Shown one piece after another: positions 50,679 through 59,268 of a stretch of 64,000 nt of DNA. This DNA is from Spirochaetota bacterium. GTDB lineage: Bacteria > Spirochaetota > UBA12135 > COTS27 > JAFLEE01. The notes beneath the pieces are model-generated. The model made no database searches. It was not told the origin of the DNA and saw only the letters and a program-made list of their open reading frames with translations. Position 1 is the first letter of the stretch. Every line of letters starts with the position of its first letter. A program made the position numbers and the translations under genes. The stretch is from NCBI GenBank assembly GCA_017302015.1, contig JAFLEE010000020.1, positions 1-64,000 of the forward strand, read 5' to 3'.

Positions 50679-51740
50679 CTACGCTTGGTTTGACCGATGA
50701 TGGATGAGGGGGGGGATCTCCTGCGCGAAGGCGCCCTTGCCTTCCAGGCGGAGGGCCACGGCTTCTTCGAGGGCGGCGAAGTCCATCCCCACCGAGGAGA
50801 AGGGCCACGCGCCGAACCGGGAGGCGAGTTCGAGATTATTGGCGCCGGCGAGGTGCACATGGACCCCCGGGGTGAGGCCGCGCTCCACCAGGAGGCGGAT
50901 GCCCCCCAGGGCATGGAGGTCGGTGTCGTAGAAGAGGGCGTTGACGTCGTTCTCGACATCGAGCATCCGGGCGGTGGCCTCGTAGCCCGCGCGGAAGATC
51001 GTCTCACGGTCGCCGTGCTCGGCCATCGGGCGCACGTAGCGCCGGAAGAGTTCGCCATCGGAGACGGCCGGAAACAGCGCCTGTAACCCGGCGAAACGGT
51101 GGCGGTATTGCCAATGGTCGCGCGCTTCGGGGTCTTGGGTTTCGATGAGCAGCCGGAAGCGCAGCTCGCGCGCCCGCCAACCCGCAAGGATCTGGCGCAC
51201 GCCTTCGGCGTAACTGGAATCGACGCGGCGGCTCATATCGCCCTTCACGCATACCCAGGACACCGCGTTGTCGGCCATGGCCTTCTCCACCGCGGCGGGG
51301 TCGGCGGGCGTGGCGATGAAGACGAACGCCTCGCACCCGCGGTTGATGAGGTCGAGGATCTCCTCCAGGGGATCGGCCCCCAATGCCTGGAGGAAGACCG
51401 AGCGACCTTCGCGCTGCAGGCGAGCGGCCAGGCGCAAGGCCAGGAGGCGGTTCTGGTCTTCGTCCCCCGCGGCCGCGTTGGCGAAGACGATGCCCACGAT
51501 GCCCGTGCGTCGCCCGTTGAGGAGCTTGGCGGCGAAATGGGGCCGATAGCCCAGGCGCCTGGCCGTATCTTTGACCCGGTCGATGGTTTCATCGGCCATC
51601 GAGGCGTCGTTTCCCCCCAGGATCTTCGAGGCCGTCGGCAGGGTGACCCCGCACGCCTTCGCCACGTCTTTGAGCGTGGTGCGGCGCACGTCCATGGAAG
51701 GATCGCGGCGGCGGGGCGGGGAAATTCGGCTGTTTTTCAT
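50679..51740 (-). CDS. LacI-family transcriptional regulator of the nagB locus
   Basis: A 353-residue regulator. The DNA-binding domain is 'TTLKDVAKACGVTLPTASKILGG', the hinge helix region 'YRPHFAAKLLNGRR', and the effector domain runs to the end. The ATG at 51740 is used because the operator and the likely transcription start lie just upstream; a later in-frame ATG (51695) directly before the helix-turn-helix is also plausible. It heads the operon lacI-nagB-Gfo/Idh-glycosidase-lacI, and the perfect palindrome at its promoter implies self-repression together with the whole operon. Confidence 0.9.
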   Translation of the reverse strand: MKNSRISPPRRRDPSMDVRRTTLKDVAKACGVTLPTASKILGGNDASMADETIDRVKDTARRLGYRPHFAAKLLNGRRTGIVGIVFANAAAGDEDQNRLLALRLAARLQREGRSVFLQALGADPLEEILDLINRGCEAFVFIATPADPAAVEKAMADNAVSWVCVKGDMSRRVDSSYAEGVRQILAGWRARELRFRLLIETQDPEARDHWQYRHRFAGLQALFPAVSDGELFRRYVRPMAEHGDRETIFRAGYEATARMLDVENDVNALFYDTDLHALGGIRLLVERGLTPGVHVHLAGANNLELASRFGAWPFSSVGMDFAALEEAVALRLEGKGAFAQEIPPLIHHRSNQA

Positions 51741-51744
51741 TGTT

Positions 51745-51758
51745 GGCAACTAGTTGCC
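51745..51758. promoter_or_regulatory. Perfect 14-bp palindromic operator
   Basis: GGCAACTAGTTGCC, a perfect dyad, placed between the -10 box and the start codon of the leftward lacI gene and covering the expected transcription start (about 51754). The LamG gene is divergent from here, so one bound repressor could affect both sides. Confidence 0.8.
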
Positions 51759-51760
51759 TT

Positions 51761-51789
51761 ATCATAGGCCCTCCGCCGAAGAATGTCAA
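51761..51789 (-). promoter_or_regulatory. Near-consensus promoter of the nagB operon
   Basis: Minus strand TTGACA (51784-51789), exactly 17 bp, TATGAT (51761-51766): the best promoter in the window. The palindromic operator begins 2 bp downstream, the classic layout for repression. Confidence 0.88.
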
Positions 51790-51870
51790 TGCGTGCGTGG
51801 ATGGGAAAATACGCGCACCGCGGGACCCGCCCGCCGGTTCATCTCCCCCCGAGCTTCGAGGATATTTCCA

Positions 51871-52647
51871 ATGGCACAACCCAATCCCGCTTGGCGCCTT
51901 CCCATCACCCCCGCCCAGATGCCGGGCCTCATCGCCTTTTGGGATTTCCAGGAGGAGGGCCCCCGCCGCAGCCGATCCGGCGAACCGTACCTGCTCGAGG
52001 AGATGGCGGGCCCGGTGCGCCGCGTCCAAGATCCCGGAGCGCCGTTCGGCCCCCACGCCGCCCACCTGGCCGATGGGCAATGGCTTCGCATCCCCCGCGC
52101 CTCCTGCCCCCGCCTCGACCGCCACGGCCCCGCCGGCCACCTCACGGTCCTCGCGTGGATCAAGCGGGGCCGCACGGCGGAGCGCCACTGCGAGTTCATC
52201 GCGGGGCAATGGAACGAATCGAATCTCGGCCGCCAGTACGGCCTCTTCCTCAACATCAGCACCTGGGGCGGGAACGACCAGATCTGCGGCCATGTCTCCC
52301 ACTCGGGCGGCCCGACCGCGGGGTTCCGCTATTGCATGGACGGCGCCCTCGGCGCGACGCCCGTGGCCTGGGACGCCTGGAAGGTCGTGGGCATGAGTTA
52401 CGACGGGGTCCAGGCGATGGCCTGGCTGGACGGGAAACTCGACCGACAGGACGGGCTGAATCCCTACCCGTACGCGGGCGGCCTCCACGACGGCGGAAAG
52501 GGCGGCTCCGACTTCACCGTGGGCGCGGTGGACCGCAGCGGCGAGATGGGAAATTTCTTCACCGGGCTCCTGGGCGGCCTCGCGGTCTTCGAACGGGCCC
52601 TCAGTCCCGCCGAGATGTGGGCACTCGGCGCTCCGATGTTCTCCTGA
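51871..52647 (+). CDS. LamG/concanavalin-A-like domain protein without signal peptide
   Basis: A 258-residue protein that is essentially a single Laminin-G-3/concanavalin-like jelly roll: 'PGLIAFWDFQEEG', 'HLTVLAWIKRG', 'FIAGQWNESNLGRQYGLFL', 'WDAWKVVGMSYDGVQAMAWLDGKLD', 'GLLGGLAVFERALSPAEM'. Such modules usually belong to secreted enzymes, but no signal peptide is present from the ATG at 51871 (GAGG upstream). It is therefore cytosolic or exported by another route. It is divergent from the nagB operon across the palindromic operator and convergent with the PL8 lyase gene. Confidence 0.75.
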   Translation: MAQPNPAWRLPITPAQMPGLIAFWDFQEEGPRRSRSGEPYLLEEMAGPVRRVQDPGAPFGPHAAHLADGQWLRIPRASCPRLDRHGPAGHLTVLAWIKRGRTAERHCEFIAGQWNESNLGRQYGLFLNISTWGGNDQICGHVSHSGGPTAGFRYCMDGALGATPVAWDAWKVVGMSYDGVQAMAWLDGKLDRQDGLNPYPYAGGLHDGGKGGSDFTVGAVDRSGEMGNFFTGLLGGLAVFERALSPAEMWALGAPMFS

Positions 52648-52707
52648 GCGCCATCGGGCCGCGACCCGAACGAACGCCCCGCGACCGAGCGCCCCGAGGG
52701 GCCGACC

Positions 52708-55700
52708 TCATTCGGTTCGGTAGCGCTCCGTCACCGTCTTCCCGGCTTCGTCCCCGCCGGGGAGGTCGAAGCGGATGCGGGTCAAGCGCAATCCCGGTTC
52801 CCAGGAAGCGCTTTTTCCCGAGACCTTGCGGTTCACCGTCACGCCGAGGATCCCCCCACGCCCCGTCGGATTGGCGGCGGAGAGGATGAGCGAGCCGGCT
52901 TCGCGTTTCAGGAGGAGGATCGCGGGCCCATCGGTGGTGAGCGCCGTCCCGTCGGAGAAGGCGACGCCCGCGCCGTCGTAGAACACCGCTCCGGCGATCC
53001 CCTTCGCGGGATGCTCGACCGCGGCCACACGCTCGGTGTTCGTCGCGACGCGCACGGGGACCGCTTGGGCGTAGCGCCGGAACGCCTCGAGGTTCCCCGG
53101 CGCGAGGAGGTAGCGGTAACCGGCGGATTTCGCCTTCGCACCGTGGTCGAGGAACGCCGTGAACACCTCGGCCGAGAGGGGGTCCCCCGAAGCGGAACCC
53201 GAGATCTCCTTCCAACTGCCGCCCTGGGCGGCGACGGTGAGGGTCAGCCGACTTTTCTCGAGGGGAAGGAATCCGAGGCCCCGGTGGTGGATCCACTCCA
53301 AGCCGCCGCCGTCCCAGGTCGTGGACCCCGAGGCGATGCGCTCCTTGCCCCCCTCCCGTACGATCACCTCGCCGACCTTAAGCGATTGGTCGAGGGTCGT
53401 ATGCACGGGAAGTTCCGCGCCCGTGATGGCGGCTCCGAGGGCGACGGCCTCGTCGTCGAAAAAGAACCAGGACTTGAGGGCCGAAAGTTTCCCGCGCTTA
53501 TGGATGAAGCCCGTGCACCCGTAGCGGCCGTCGGACACGCCGCCCGCGTAGATCGTCTCGCCCCGGGACGGCACGGGCCCCTGGGGCGGCTGGGAGGACC
53601 ATTCGGAGGTGATACCCGGAAGGTGCTTCCAATCCCAAATCGGGAAGATGTTGTGGTAGGCTTGGCCGTCGCCGGCGTAGAGGAAGCTCACCCCGTCGGA
53701 GAGCAGGTGCGATTTCCGGCCCTCGTCGTTGACGAGTTCCCCGCTCTGCATGCGCACCGAGAGCATCTTGACGCTCACCATCCACGCCGCCCGACGGTGG
53801 GCCATGTAGTCGGATTTCCAGAAAAACTTGTTCCCCGTGAGCGAATTGGCGCGGTTGGTGAGTTCGGCGTGGAAGGCCGCGAGTTCCCCTTGGCGGGGAC
53901 CGGCCTGGGTTTTCAGGTTCTTGCAGACCTCCGCCAGGTACGAAACGCCGAAACCCTTCACCGGCCGGGTGATCTCCCGCCCGCGGCAGCTGTAGTCGAA
54001 GACGTTCCGGTAGAGCATCCACCGGGAGCCGTCGAGGGCGAAGAGGGCCAGCACGTCCGCCTTGTCCTTCGGGAACTCGTAGGCCGTACCCGCCGCATAA
54101 TAGAGGAAGCGCGAGGCGTCGACGGCATACCCGGCCCCGTAGCCCTGGTTGTAGATCTGCTGGCCGTGCTGGTGGAACGAGCCGTCGATCTTGACCCCCT
54201 CGTCCTCATCGGGGGCCAGGCGCACCTCGTCCTGGATGAGCTCGAAAGCCTCGGCGGCCACCTCGGGCTTGCGCTCGAGCACGCCGCGCACCACCGTGCA
54301 GCCCGCCGTCCAGGTGAGGTTTCCTCCGGTCATGCCGTCGGTCTTCCCCCGCGCCAGCACCTTCACGATGGCGGCGCGCTGCTCATCGGTGAGGTACGCA
54401 TCGAGGGCCAAGCCGATCCTCTGGAGCGATAATTGGGAACCGATCATGTTATGCCACCAATTCTCGGATTGGGGGTCGCGCCGGAACCAGAACGCGAGCG
54501 CGCGGTCGACTCCGTCTTTGAGGGTCTTCCGTTCCGCTTCGCGGGAAGGAGCAAGGCGGGCCCAATTGATGGCCATCGCCTCGATCCTGGAGAGATGGCG
54601 GCTGGGCGCCCAGGCCGCCCGGGAGCGGTCTGCGTAATTGATGTCTTCCCATGAACCGTCCGCGCCGAGGGTTTCGAGGGCTTTTCGGGCGCTTTCGGAC
54701 ATGGCCTCCAGCGGGGTGGCGAGTTCGGGAACCTGCGTTTCGGTCAGCCGCTTTTGGATAAGGGCCAGGTCCTGCCGATGGCGCTCGGTGACGGGCTTGG
54801 ACGGACCGGTGCGCTTGAGGAGCGTCGTCATGGGGCGGGCCTCCAGGCGGTCGAGATAGAGGACCGTTCCCGCAATCGCCTTGTGGCCCCAGCCCTCGGA
54901 GGCCAATTGGATGCGGTCGATCTTGTTCCAGCCGGCCGGCTCGCGGTTGAGGGCGAACTTCTCGAAGGGAAGTTCCACCCGGCGCCAGCCTTTCCAATTC
55001 ACCTTCAGGATCGAACGGTAGTAGGAGAAATCCTTCTTCGCCTCATCGCGGGAATGCAGGATCACCTCGACTTGGGCCGAAGTCTCCGCCTCGGAATAGC
55101 AATCGAAGACGAGGATCCCGGCGGCCGACCAGTCGTGGGGGAACGCCTCCAGCGTGGCGCCCTCGGGGCGGCCGGCGTCGAAACGCAGCGTTTTCTTCCC
55201 CGAGGGCCCCTTCTCGTCCGACAGGGAGACCGCGCCCGTCCACTTGAGCGCCCCGGAAAAATCATCGATGAGGAGGCTCGCCCCCGCGGGCGGCTCGGTC
55301 TCGGCGCTGAGGGCGAGCTCGGCGAGGGCGAGACCGCCGCGGGCGGGGTTCTTCGACTTGGAGTACCCGAACATGATCGCGCTCACCTTCCCCAATTCCT
55401 CCGCGGTGATCGCCGCATCGGCGCGGGTAAAGAGTTCGAAGGGGAGGGCATAGGACTTCCACGCGGGCCCCAATTTCAATTCGCGGCTGAACTTCATCTC
55501 CGTCTTCCCGTCCAGGTACACCAGGGTGACGCTGAGGGCGCCGATCTCGTCCCCCCGAGCGGCGAGGCGCACGGCCTTGTGCTTGAGCGGATCCAGATCT
55601 CCCGCGCGCAATTCGCGCTTCACCCAGGTGTAGGCGGCCTTCGTGAAATCGGCCTCCACCTTGAGCACGGGGCCCTTCCCGGGTTCCTCGGCGACCGTCC

Positions 55701-55854
55701 GGACCGCGTTATCCTTGCCGGACCATTTCTTCGCGCCTTCCCCGGAAAGATCGCTTAAGGGAAGGTCCGCGGTCCAAGCGAATCCCGCCAACAAGAACGC
55801 GCAAAGCAGCCCGTACGCGGGGGATCGCCCGCCGCTTGGTCTCCGTGATTTCAC
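52708..55854 (-). CDS. Secreted polysaccharide lyase family 8 (glycosaminoglycan/xanthan lyase type)
   Basis: A 1048-residue exported enzyme expected to cleave uronate-containing polymers such as hyaluronan, chondroitin or xanthan by beta-elimination. A GTG start at 55854 (or 55863) gives a signal peptide 'YGLLCAFLLAGFAWTA'. Two N-terminal jelly-roll modules of CBM11-like type follow (about 25-165 and 170-320). The alpha/alpha toroid carries the PL8 residues: Asn in 'GGNLTWTAGC' (about 510), His in 'DGSFHQHG' (about 559) and Tyr in 'NQGYGAGY' (about 573). The later beta-sandwich has 'YAGDGQAYHNIFPIWDWKHLPGIT'. It is a single gene convergent with the LamG gene and close to nagB. Confidence 0.87.
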   Translation of the reverse strand: MKSRRPSGGRSPAYGLLCAFLLAGFAWTADLPLSDLSGEGAKKWSGKDNAVRTVAEEPGKGPVLKVEADFTKAAYTWVKRELRAGDLDPLKHKAVRLAARGDEIGALSVTLVYLDGKTEMKFSRELKLGPAWKSYALPFELFTRADAAITAEELGKVSAIMFGYSKSKNPARGGLALAELALSAETEPPAGASLLIDDFSGALKWTGAVSLSDEKGPSGKKTLRFDAGRPEGATLEAFPHDWSAAGILVFDCYSEAETSAQVEVILHSRDEAKKDFSYYRSILKVNWKGWRRVELPFEKFALNREPAGWNKIDRIQLASEGWGHKAIAGTVLYLDRLEARPMTTLLKRTGPSKPVTERHRQDLALIQKRLTETQVPELATPLEAMSESARKALETLGADGSWEDINYADRSRAAWAPSRHLSRIEAMAINWARLAPSREAERKTLKDGVDRALAFWFRRDPQSENWWHNMIGSQLSLQRIGLALDAYLTDEQRAAIVKVLARGKTDGMTGGNLTWTAGCTVVRGVLERKPEVAAEAFELIQDEVRLAPDEDEGVKIDGSFHQHGQQIYNQGYGAGYAVDASRFLYYAAGTAYEFPKDKADVLALFALDGSRWMLYRNVFDYSCRGREITRPVKGFGVSYLAEVCKNLKTQAGPRQGELAAFHAELTNRANSLTGNKFFWKSDYMAHRRAAWMVSVKMLSVRMQSGELVNDEGRKSHLLSDGVSFLYAGDGQAYHNIFPIWDWKHLPGITSEWSSQPPQGPVPSRGETIYAGGVSDGRYGCTGFIHKRGKLSALKSWFFFDDEAVALGAAITGAELPVHTTLDQSLKVGEVIVREGGKERIASGSTTWDGGGLEWIHHRGLGFLPLEKSRLTLTVAAQGGSWKEISGSASGDPLSAEVFTAFLDHGAKAKSAGYRYLLAPGNLEAFRRYAQAVPVRVATNTERVAAVEHPAKGIAGAVFYDGAGVAFSDGTALTTDGPAILLLKREAGSLILSAANPTGRGGILGVTVNRKVSGKSASWEPGLRLTRIRFDLPGGDEAGKTVTERYRTE

Positions 55855-55973
55855 CGTCGCCACCCCCGGGCGGCCCCCCGGGGTCGCCTCCCCGATTTGT
55901 ACTATCGGATCGCGGGCGGGACGGGCGTTTTCGGCGCGATCCTTCGAAGAACGGGCCCGACGCTCGGGCGTCC

Positions 55974-56972
55974 CTACAGGCGCAGGATCTTGCTGAGGAG
56001 CTCGTAGCTCGCCGCGGCGATGGCGGCGGTGGCGGGGATCGTCAAAACCCACGCCCCCACGATGCGACCGGCGACGCCCCAGCGCACGGCGGAGAAGCGC
56101 TTGGCGGCCCCCACCCCCATGATGGTCGACGAGACCACGTGGGTGGTGCTCACCGGCGCCCCGAAATGGGAGGCCGTGAGGATGACCAGGGAGGAGCCGG
56201 CGTCGGCGGCGAACCCGTTGGGCGGCGTCATCTTGATCATGCGCCCGCCCATGGTGCGGATGATGCGCCAGCCGCCGGTGGACGTCCCGATGGCCATCGC
56301 CAAGGCGCAGGAGATCTTCACCCAAAGGGGGACTTCGAACACTTTATAGCTGTAGAAGCTCACCAGGGCCATGGTGATGATCCCCATGCTCTTCTGGGCG
56401 TCGTTCGTTCCGTGGCTGAAAGCCGCGAAGGCCGCGGTGAATCGCTGCCCCCAGAGGAACCAGCGGTTGATCTTCCCCGGAACGGACCTGCGGAAGAGCC
56501 AATAAATCGCCACCATCAGGACCATGCCGACCCCGAACCCGATCAGCGGCGAGAGGAAGAGCGCCGAGAAGACCTTGACGAGCCCCTTGCTCTGGAAATG
56601 GTCGAACCCCGCGTGCCAAGCGACCGCCCCGATCACGCCCCCGATGAGGGCGTGGGATGAACTGGAGGGCAGGCCGAAGTACCAGGTAATGAGGTTCCAG
56701 GCGATCGCGGCGATGAGGGCGCTCATGATCACCATCTGGGTCACATCGCCCGGGTTGACGATCCCCTTGCCGATGGTCTTGGCCACTTCGGTGCCCACGA
56801 GGGCCCCCACGAAATTCATGGACGCCGAGAGGATGATGGCCGAGCGGGGGGAGAGGGCGCGCGTAGAGACCGAGGCCGCGATGGCGTTGGCCGTGTCGTG
56901 CATGCCGTTGATGAAGTCGAAGCCGAGGGCCAGGACGACGATGGCGACGAGCAGGATGAAGGGATCAACCAT
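55974..56972 (-). CDS. pit: Low-affinity inorganic phosphate transporter, Pit family
   Basis: A 332-residue inner-membrane permease of the PHO4/Pit family that imports metal-phosphate with protons or sodium. Both repeats of the family signature are visible: 'GFDFINGMHDTANAIAASVSTRALSP' near the N-terminus and 'AFSHGTNDAQKSMGIITMAL' in the middle (GxNDxx). About ten hydrophobic helices are present. It overlaps the DUF47 gene by 8 nt and is translated with it. Confidence 0.95.
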   Translation of the reverse strand: MVDPFILLVAIVVLALGFDFINGMHDTANAIAASVSTRALSPRSAIILSASMNFVGALVGTEVAKTIGKGIVNPGDVTQMVIMSALIAAIAWNLITWYFGLPSSSSHALIGGVIGAVAWHAGFDHFQSKGLVKVFSALFLSPLIGFGVGMVLMVAIYWLFRRSVPGKINRWFLWGQRFTAAFAAFSHGTNDAQKSMGIITMALVSFYSYKVFEVPLWVKISCALAMAIGTSTGGWRIIRTMGGRMIKMTPPNGFAADAGSSLVILTASHFGAPVSTTHVVSSTIMGVGAAKRFSAVRWGVAGRIVGAWVLTIPATAAIAAASYELLSKILRL

Positions 56973-57585
56973 GTTTGAGCAGGATGCCTTCGAGGATGCC
57001 CGCGACGTGCTCGCACTTGTCGGTGGCGATCTCGAGGAAATCGTAGACGTCGCGCCACTTCATCACCTCGAGGGGGTTCTTCTCGCCGCGGAACAGTTCG
57101 GCGACGGCCTGCCGGGCGATCTTATCGCCGAGGTTCTCCTGGCGGTTCGTCTCGATGAGGTAGGGCTTGATCTTCTCGTAATTCAGCGTCTTCATGAGGG
57201 GCATGGCCGCGTGGATCTGCACGGCCTGCTGGCCCAGCACCACGGCCATCTCCTGCATGGGCGGGGTGGCGGCCTTGAGGTCGTAGAGCATCATCCGCTC
57301 GCTCACCGCCTCGATGTAGTCCATGCAGTCGTCGAGGGCCAGGGCGAGGGCGTGGATATCCTCCCGGTCGATCGGGGTGATGAAGCTCTTGTCGAGCTTC
57401 ACCAGGATCTCGTGGGTCTTGAGGTCGGCGTCGTGCTCCAGGCGTTCGAGTTTCGCGGCGTCTTCGGCGATCCGCTCGGGGTGGCCCACCAGGTCGAGAA
57501 GTACCTTGGAACCCTCCAGCAGGATCGCGGCGGCCTCCTGGAACCGGTCGAAGAAGGAATCATCGGTCGGGATGAGTTTGAACAT
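56965..57585 (-). CDS. DUF47 (PhoU-like) phosphate transport accessory protein
   Basis: A 206-residue all-helical protein of the DUF47/YkaA family, related to PhoU: 'LERLEHDADLKTHEILVKLDKSFITPIDREDIHALALALDDCMDYIEAV', with E/D..D metal-binding helices. Such proteins are regularly encoded next to Pit transporters and are thought to regulate them. It is the first gene of the pair and is driven by a good promoter. AGGAAGG lies close to its start. Confidence 0.93.
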   Translation of the reverse strand: MFKLIPTDDSFFDRFQEAAAILLEGSKVLLDLVGHPERIAEDAAKLERLEHDADLKTHEILVKLDKSFITPIDREDIHALALALDDCMDYIEAVSERMMLYDLKAATPPMQEMAVVLGQQAVQIHAAMPLMKTLNYEKIKPYLIETNRQENLGDKIARQAVAELFRGEKNPLEVMKWRDVYDFLEIATDKCEHVAGILEGILLKHG

Positions 57586-57628
57586 GGAGCCTTCCTACGG
57601 GGCGGGACGGGGATGACGGAACCTCCGT

Positions 57629-57657
57629 ATTTTACCCCGGAGGCTTCCCCCTGCCAA
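57629..57657 (-). promoter_or_regulatory. Sigma-70-type promoter of the DUF47-pit operon
   Basis: Minus strand TTGGCA (57652-57657), 17 bp, TAAAAT (57629-57634), with a leader of about 35-40 nt. No Pho-box-like direct repeats were recognised. Confidence 0.72.
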
Positions 57658-57716
57658 ATTTACCCTTTGCGCCGCCGGATCCTCGTGGTGGGCCGCGGGA
57701 ACGGGGCGCGAACCCC

Positions 57717-58298
57717 CTACGGTGCCGGGACCGGGGCGAATTGCGCCCCGGAATACACCGGGCTGGTCAGCCAAGTCGTCTTGTATTTGAAGATCGAGAG
57801 GAGGTTGAAGAGGATGTGGAAGAACGAATTGAGCTGGGTGACCTTCAGGGTATTTCGCGTGCGGAAATAATAGCGCCCGTCGGGGGACAAAAGCGACGCC
57901 TCGCAGACGGGGACCCCGACGAGCACCTCCAACTCGGGCCTGAGCGAGACGAGGTCCTTGTAGACGGCCTGGCGAAGGCCCGGGGTGGACGTCTCGAGCA
58001 GGTACTGCTCGCTCCAGAGGTCGTAGGATAGCCGCTTGGTGATCGTGACCTGGGCGAGGCGCTGGTCGATGAACAGGCGCTTCTCGTAGATCTCGATGAA
58101 ATAGGTGAAGGTGAGCACGATGCCATAATTGAGATAGGCGCGGATCTCCCCTTCGATGAGGTTCGGTCCCGCCAGCACATCCACGCGCAGCTTCCCCCCT
58201 TGGGTGTACACGCGATTGGGCGATTGCAGCCGGATTTCCACGGCCCCGGCCCGCGAGGCGGCCATCACCAAAAGAAGAAGGAGGAGCGTTCGCTTCAC
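57717..58298 (-). CDS. Exported DUF4390 protein
   Basis: A 193-residue protein. The GTG at 58298 opens a signal peptide (KRTLLLLLLVMAASRAGA). The mature part matches the DUF4390 layout: 'LNYGIVLTFTYFIEIYEKRLFIDQRLAQVTITKRLSYDLWSEQYLLET' and 'SPDGRYYFRTRNTLKVTQL'. The family is periplasmic or membrane-associated and of unknown function. A hydrophobic stretch near the end (FFHILFNLLSIF) could contact a membrane. It is divergent from the FkbM gene. Confidence 0.72.
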   Translation of the reverse strand: MKRTLLLLLLVMAASRAGAVEIRLQSPNRVYTQGGKLRVDVLAGPNLIEGEIRAYLNYGIVLTFTYFIEIYEKRLFIDQRLAQVTITKRLSYDLWSEQYLLETSTPGLRQAVYKDLVSLRPELEVLVGVPVCEASLLSPDGRYYFRTRNTLKVTQLNSFFHILFNLLSIFKYKTTWLTSPVYSGAQFAPVPAP

Positions 58299-58391
58299 GG
58301 GGTTTGCGCGGGGGCGCACCGCTCCCCCGCCGCCCATGCATTTTACCCTCGAACCCCGGGCCCCCGCGGCCGGCGCCCGGTTCGCTGATGC

Positions 58392-58397
58392 TACACT
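58392..58397 (+). promoter_or_regulatory. Extended -10 box of the FkbM gene, leaderless type
   Basis: TGC-TACACT ends 8 nt before the ATG at 58406. No -35 hexamer was found. Confidence 0.35.
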
Positions 58398-58405
58398 CCC
58401 AACTT

Positions 58406-59209
58406 ATGAACCCCTTCAAATGGCTCGAAAAGGAGGTGCGCCGCGCCTTCACCCCGCTCGCCTCCCGCTTGGCGCTGCGCCTTCCCCGGGGCCCCTCCCG
58501 CGGCTACCGCTTCTACGGGGCCCTCAGCCACCTGAAACTCTTCAAGCAGAAAGACGCCGAAGACCTCTTCCTCGAGCGACTCAACCTCGCCTCCCGCACG
58601 GTCTATGATATCGGGGCCCATGTCGGGCTGCTCACCGTTTTTTTCTCCGGGGCGGCCCGCGCGGGCCGCGTCCTGGCGTTCGAACCGAACCCCGCCCTCT
58701 TCCATCTGCTCGAAAAGAATCTCCGGGCTAACCGCCTGTCGGGCGTCGAGGCCCTCCCCATCGCGGTCGGCGACGGTCCGGGCGAATTGGAACTCTCCAT
58801 CTCCGCCGATCACCCGGCCATGGGCAGTTTAAGCCCCTGGGTCCAATCCGGCCGCGGCCGATCCGACTTTCGGCTCATCCGCGTGCCCGTGCGAAGCCTC
58901 GACGACCTCGGAGAAAGCCGCGCCCTCCCCACGCCCCATTTCGTCAAGATCGACACCGAGGGTTTCGAATACGCGGTCCTCCGCGGCATGGAGAAAATCC
59001 TCGCCACCGCCCATCCCGCGCTCTTCCTCGAGATGCACGGCACTCCCGATACCCCCCAGCTTTTTTCCCTCCTCCAAAAGCACGGTTACCGCGTCACCCA
59101 TGTCGAAACAGGTCGAAACATCACCGAAGGCGGCGATGGAACGCTCAGGGCGGGACACCTGTTCTGCGAAGCGGCCGGTGCGACCCTGCTCCGCCCCCCG
59201 GTCGCCTAG
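58406..59209 (+). CDS. FkbM-family SAM-dependent methyltransferase
   Basis: A 267-residue methyltransferase of the FkbM type, usually acting on hydroxyl groups of sugars or secondary metabolites. The SAM-binding motif is 'VYDIGAHVGLLTVFFS' (about 65-80), followed by 'VLAFEPNPALFHLL' and the FkbM signature 'FVKIDTEGFEYAVLRGM' (about 176-192). The ATG at 58406 is preferred; one six codons upstream is possible. The neighbours do not reveal the acceptor, although surface-glycan methylation is a common role. Confidence 0.85.
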   Translation: MNPFKWLEKEVRRAFTPLASRLALRLPRGPSRGYRFYGALSHLKLFKQKDAEDLFLERLNLASRTVYDIGAHVGLLTVFFSGAARAGRVLAFEPNPALFHLLEKNLRANRLSGVEALPIAVGDGPGELELSISADHPAMGSLSPWVQSGRGRSDFRLIRVPVRSLDDLGESRALPTPHFVKIDTEGFEYAVLRGMEKILATAHPALFLEMHGTPDTPQLFSLLQKHGYRVTHVETGRNITEGGDGTLRAGHLFCEAAGATLLRPPVA

Positions 59210-59268
59210 GCCCAGTGGGGCACGATCGGCGCCCGCACGCGTGAATACGATCCCCACGGGAGAACCCC

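Noticed and set aside
55855-56325. Upstream extension of the PL8 frame to 56325
   Set aside because: The extra 157 residues are out-of-frame antisense-like sequence from the pit gene region and would hide the signal peptide.
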